NCBI GenBank assembly: GCA_030737835.1
Contig: JAUJYN010000012.1
Coordinates: 6,757,003 to 6,821,002 of the forward strand
DNA: 64,000 bases
Reading direction: 5' to 3'
DNA from: Acorus gramineus
Taxonomy: Eukaryota > Streptophyta > Magnoliopsida > Acorales > Acoraceae
How positions within the stretch are numbered: the stretch's first letter is position 1; each line of letters begins with the position of its first letter. Made by a program: the position numbers and the translations under genes. The notes under the pieces were generated by a model. That model had not been told where the DNA came from. It saw only the letters and a list, made by a program, of their open reading frames with translations, and made no database searches. Below, piece after piece: positions 62,091-64,000 of this stretch.

Positions 62091-62095
62091 GATTT

Positions 62096-62385
62096 TTTTA
62101 TTTTTAAGTCCCCATAAACTATAGGATTTAGTGATCGATATCTCAATTCATCCTATTTTTGTTTTAATCCCTAAATTTAAAAGATAAGCTTTTTTTTAGT
62201 CCATGGGAAGGATCTATCCCTAAATTATTTATTTTTTTTAGTCTCAAAATGAATATGTCCTTTAAATCAGATAATTAAAATCAAAATATGAAGCAGTGAG
62301 CTATTGGTGTTTACAAGGATTGAAAATTTAAAAAATCCAAAAATAATTAGTATAATTTTAGATGGTATACGGGTCAAAAACCAAA
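62096..62385. mobile_element. MITE-like element (family 3, copy 2)
   Basis: It opens 'tatttttaagtccccataaa' and 'tttagtgatcgatatc', matching the start of the element at 36651-37040. The right end carries 'attagtataattttagatgg', comparable to that copy's right end in altered form. Boundaries are approximate. Confidence 0.5.
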
Positions 62386-62990
62386 AAAAAAAAAAAAACG
62401 TAACATAAATCCTCATTAAAAGTTGTCATGATTTGGTACCTATTCTATAGGTTTTAGTTACACAGCACTTATATTAGAGGTTTGACCTACTCGAATTGGA
62501 TTCCATACGCTTCTCCAGTTTTGGGGTGTGTTGGTTTCGGAAAAATTGAGAGTTTTTGCAAAACTTTGATGCGTTGAACTGTTGATCAGGTATCTCTGAT
62601 GGATTTTTTTTTTTTTTCGTAAATGAAACTTGAGGTTTTTTTTGTTGGATTAAATGTTTTTGTTTTTCTGTTTCTAGAGTTTGATGTTCTTCGTTTTTAA
62701 ACCCTAGTTGTTCATTTGAGCAAGAAAGTACGATTTTATTAGAAAAATATATGTGAAGATTGGGTTTTTTAACAAAAGAAAAAAAAAACTGGAATGAAAA
62801 TCAGTATAAAGTAATTTAAATGTTTGCAAGTTTGTTAAGCATTTGATTCTCCAAATGTTTCACATAATGTCTGATCGCAGACTTTTTTTTTTTTTGAAAA
62901 AAGGTGACCAGATTAGAGTTATCTAATATGTTTAATTGATTCTGAGTCTCATCATAATTTGGTTTTGTTTTTGTCTGTGGAGTTTTCTCA

Positions 62991-63893
62991 TACCCAGGAT
63001 AGCTTAGGGTGCACTTAGGAGGTACCATTTGGAAGAAACAGGGAGGTGGGAAGTTTGTTATGTTTGATATATTGGATATCTTAAGCATTTTCTGGTTGGG
63101 GGTCCCCAGCAGTTTCCAACTAACTGTCAAAGTGAAGGACGACTTGCTTTAGTGACCAGGATTATCTTTTCAGGTTTTCTTACTTTGTTTTGATGATCAA
63201 ACAAAATTTCAAATATTAAAATAGCTTCCCTTCAGACTTAGCTGGTGCATAGGTTGACATGATATTTCATGAGTCCGAGTTTTCCAACTCTTGGCATAGT
63301 TCCTCTCCCCCAATTCGGACATTTCCTGTTTTGATTCTATATTAAAATAGATATGCCTCAAAAAAATTTCTTCAAAAAACTCTTGCTGCATAGGAGAAGG
63401 CTCCTTAAATTCACATTTAAGATAATCTTGGATAATTTTCTTCTAGTTTTTTTTGCAGACAGTACTGTAGTGAGCATAATTTATTAAATTCTAGGATTTT
63501 CTTACCATGTTTTCCATGATAAAACTATTTTTAGGATTTTTTTATTTCAGGTTTCTGTGATAAAATTGTAACTATGACAGACGTCGGCTCAATGGTTGAG
63601 GTACCTGTTGTTACTTTTGAAGATGTTTCTCTTCTTACACCGAGGTATTGGATCCATAGTTCAAAATCTTTCCCATCATTGTGGTGTACATTTTATTTAT
63701 TTATTTTGAAAATGTATGGTGCAATCTTTTTGTACATCAACATCTATCTTTTTTGGGGAAGCCAACACTATCTTTTGATTGCAGAGGACAATACAATGTT
63801 GAACTTCATCTTCAATTCATGCAGTTTCGAGGACAATCTAACGACTTTAAGATTCAATATAGTAGTTTACTTCGCATTTTTGTTCTTCCAAAG
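62991..63893 (+). pseudogene. SSRP1-like (FACT complex subunit) gene pieces, probably dead; continues past window
   Basis: SSRP1 pairs with SPT16 in the FACT histone chaperone in the nucleus. Two exons read cleanly: 63551-63644 (FCDKIVTMTDVG...VVTFEDVSLLTPR) and 63785-63893 ([14 protein letters not shown]...[18 protein letters not shown]). They join in frame with correct splice sites and match the middle of SSRP1 very well. Upstream, 62991-63149 matches the N-terminal part (RVHLGGTIWKKQGGGKF...VKVKDDLL) but has a TAG at 63000-63002 where the family has Gln, and another stop right after it. A weaker match lies at 63358-63405, also with stops. About 130 residues between are missing. The downstream part is outside the window, so a shortened expressed protein cannot be excluded. 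Confidence 0.65.
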
Positions 63894-64000
63894 GTTTGAA
63901 TATATTTGAATCTACTTTACTTGAATTTTCTTTTCATGTAATGCGCATCTATTTTTTTTTTTAATTTCATGTTTTTCGTGTGGTTTATTAACTTAATTTG

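Overview
This window is nuclear DNA of a flowering plant. It has large AT-rich introns with GT-AG splice sites, plant-specific plastid and cell-wall genes, a decayed Ty1/copia retrotransposon, LINE and SINE remnants and many MITE-like DNA elements. The sequence alone does not let me name the species.

Layout. 1-4529: a copia element truncated by the window edge, with many in-frame stops and a recognisable 3' LTR. 4530-13789: no intact gene. It holds a G-rich low-complexity block, a leucine-rich-repeat remnant (5320-5715), an aspartic-protease remnant on the minus strand (7505-8193), a nested repeat complex with a hAT-like insertion (8538-10843) and a foldback element (12388-12910). 13790-32876 (+): a complete 13-exon plastidial alpha-amylase gene of the AMY3 type, 900 codons, with introns full of transposon debris. 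37496-40723 (+): a complete 5-exon pectate lyase (PL1), 435 codons. 42139-54728 (-): a complete 15-exon isochorismate synthase, 563 codons, including one probable GC-AG intron. 54953-55390: a dimeric tRNA-type SINE between 14-bp target-site duplications just upstream of isochorismate synthase. 56346-62385: tandem repeats, a LINE fragment and three further MITE-like elements. 62991-63893 (+), continuing past the window: pieces of an SSRP1-like gene (FACT complex), apparently a pseudogene.

The three intact genes are not an operon and show no shared pathway. Alpha-amylase degrades starch in the plastid, isochorismate synthase makes isochorismate for salicylate and phylloquinone in the plastid, and pectate lyase is secreted and cuts de-esterified pectin. 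Exon structures were set by hand from reading frame, splice dinucleotides and remembered family sequences. All splice phases close and every exon joins in frame. I found no wholly new biological system. The best leads are the SINE dimer bringing W-box-like sites next to a defence gene, the sharp codon-usage switch inside the pectate lyase exon, the broken SSRP1 copy, and the paired MITE families.
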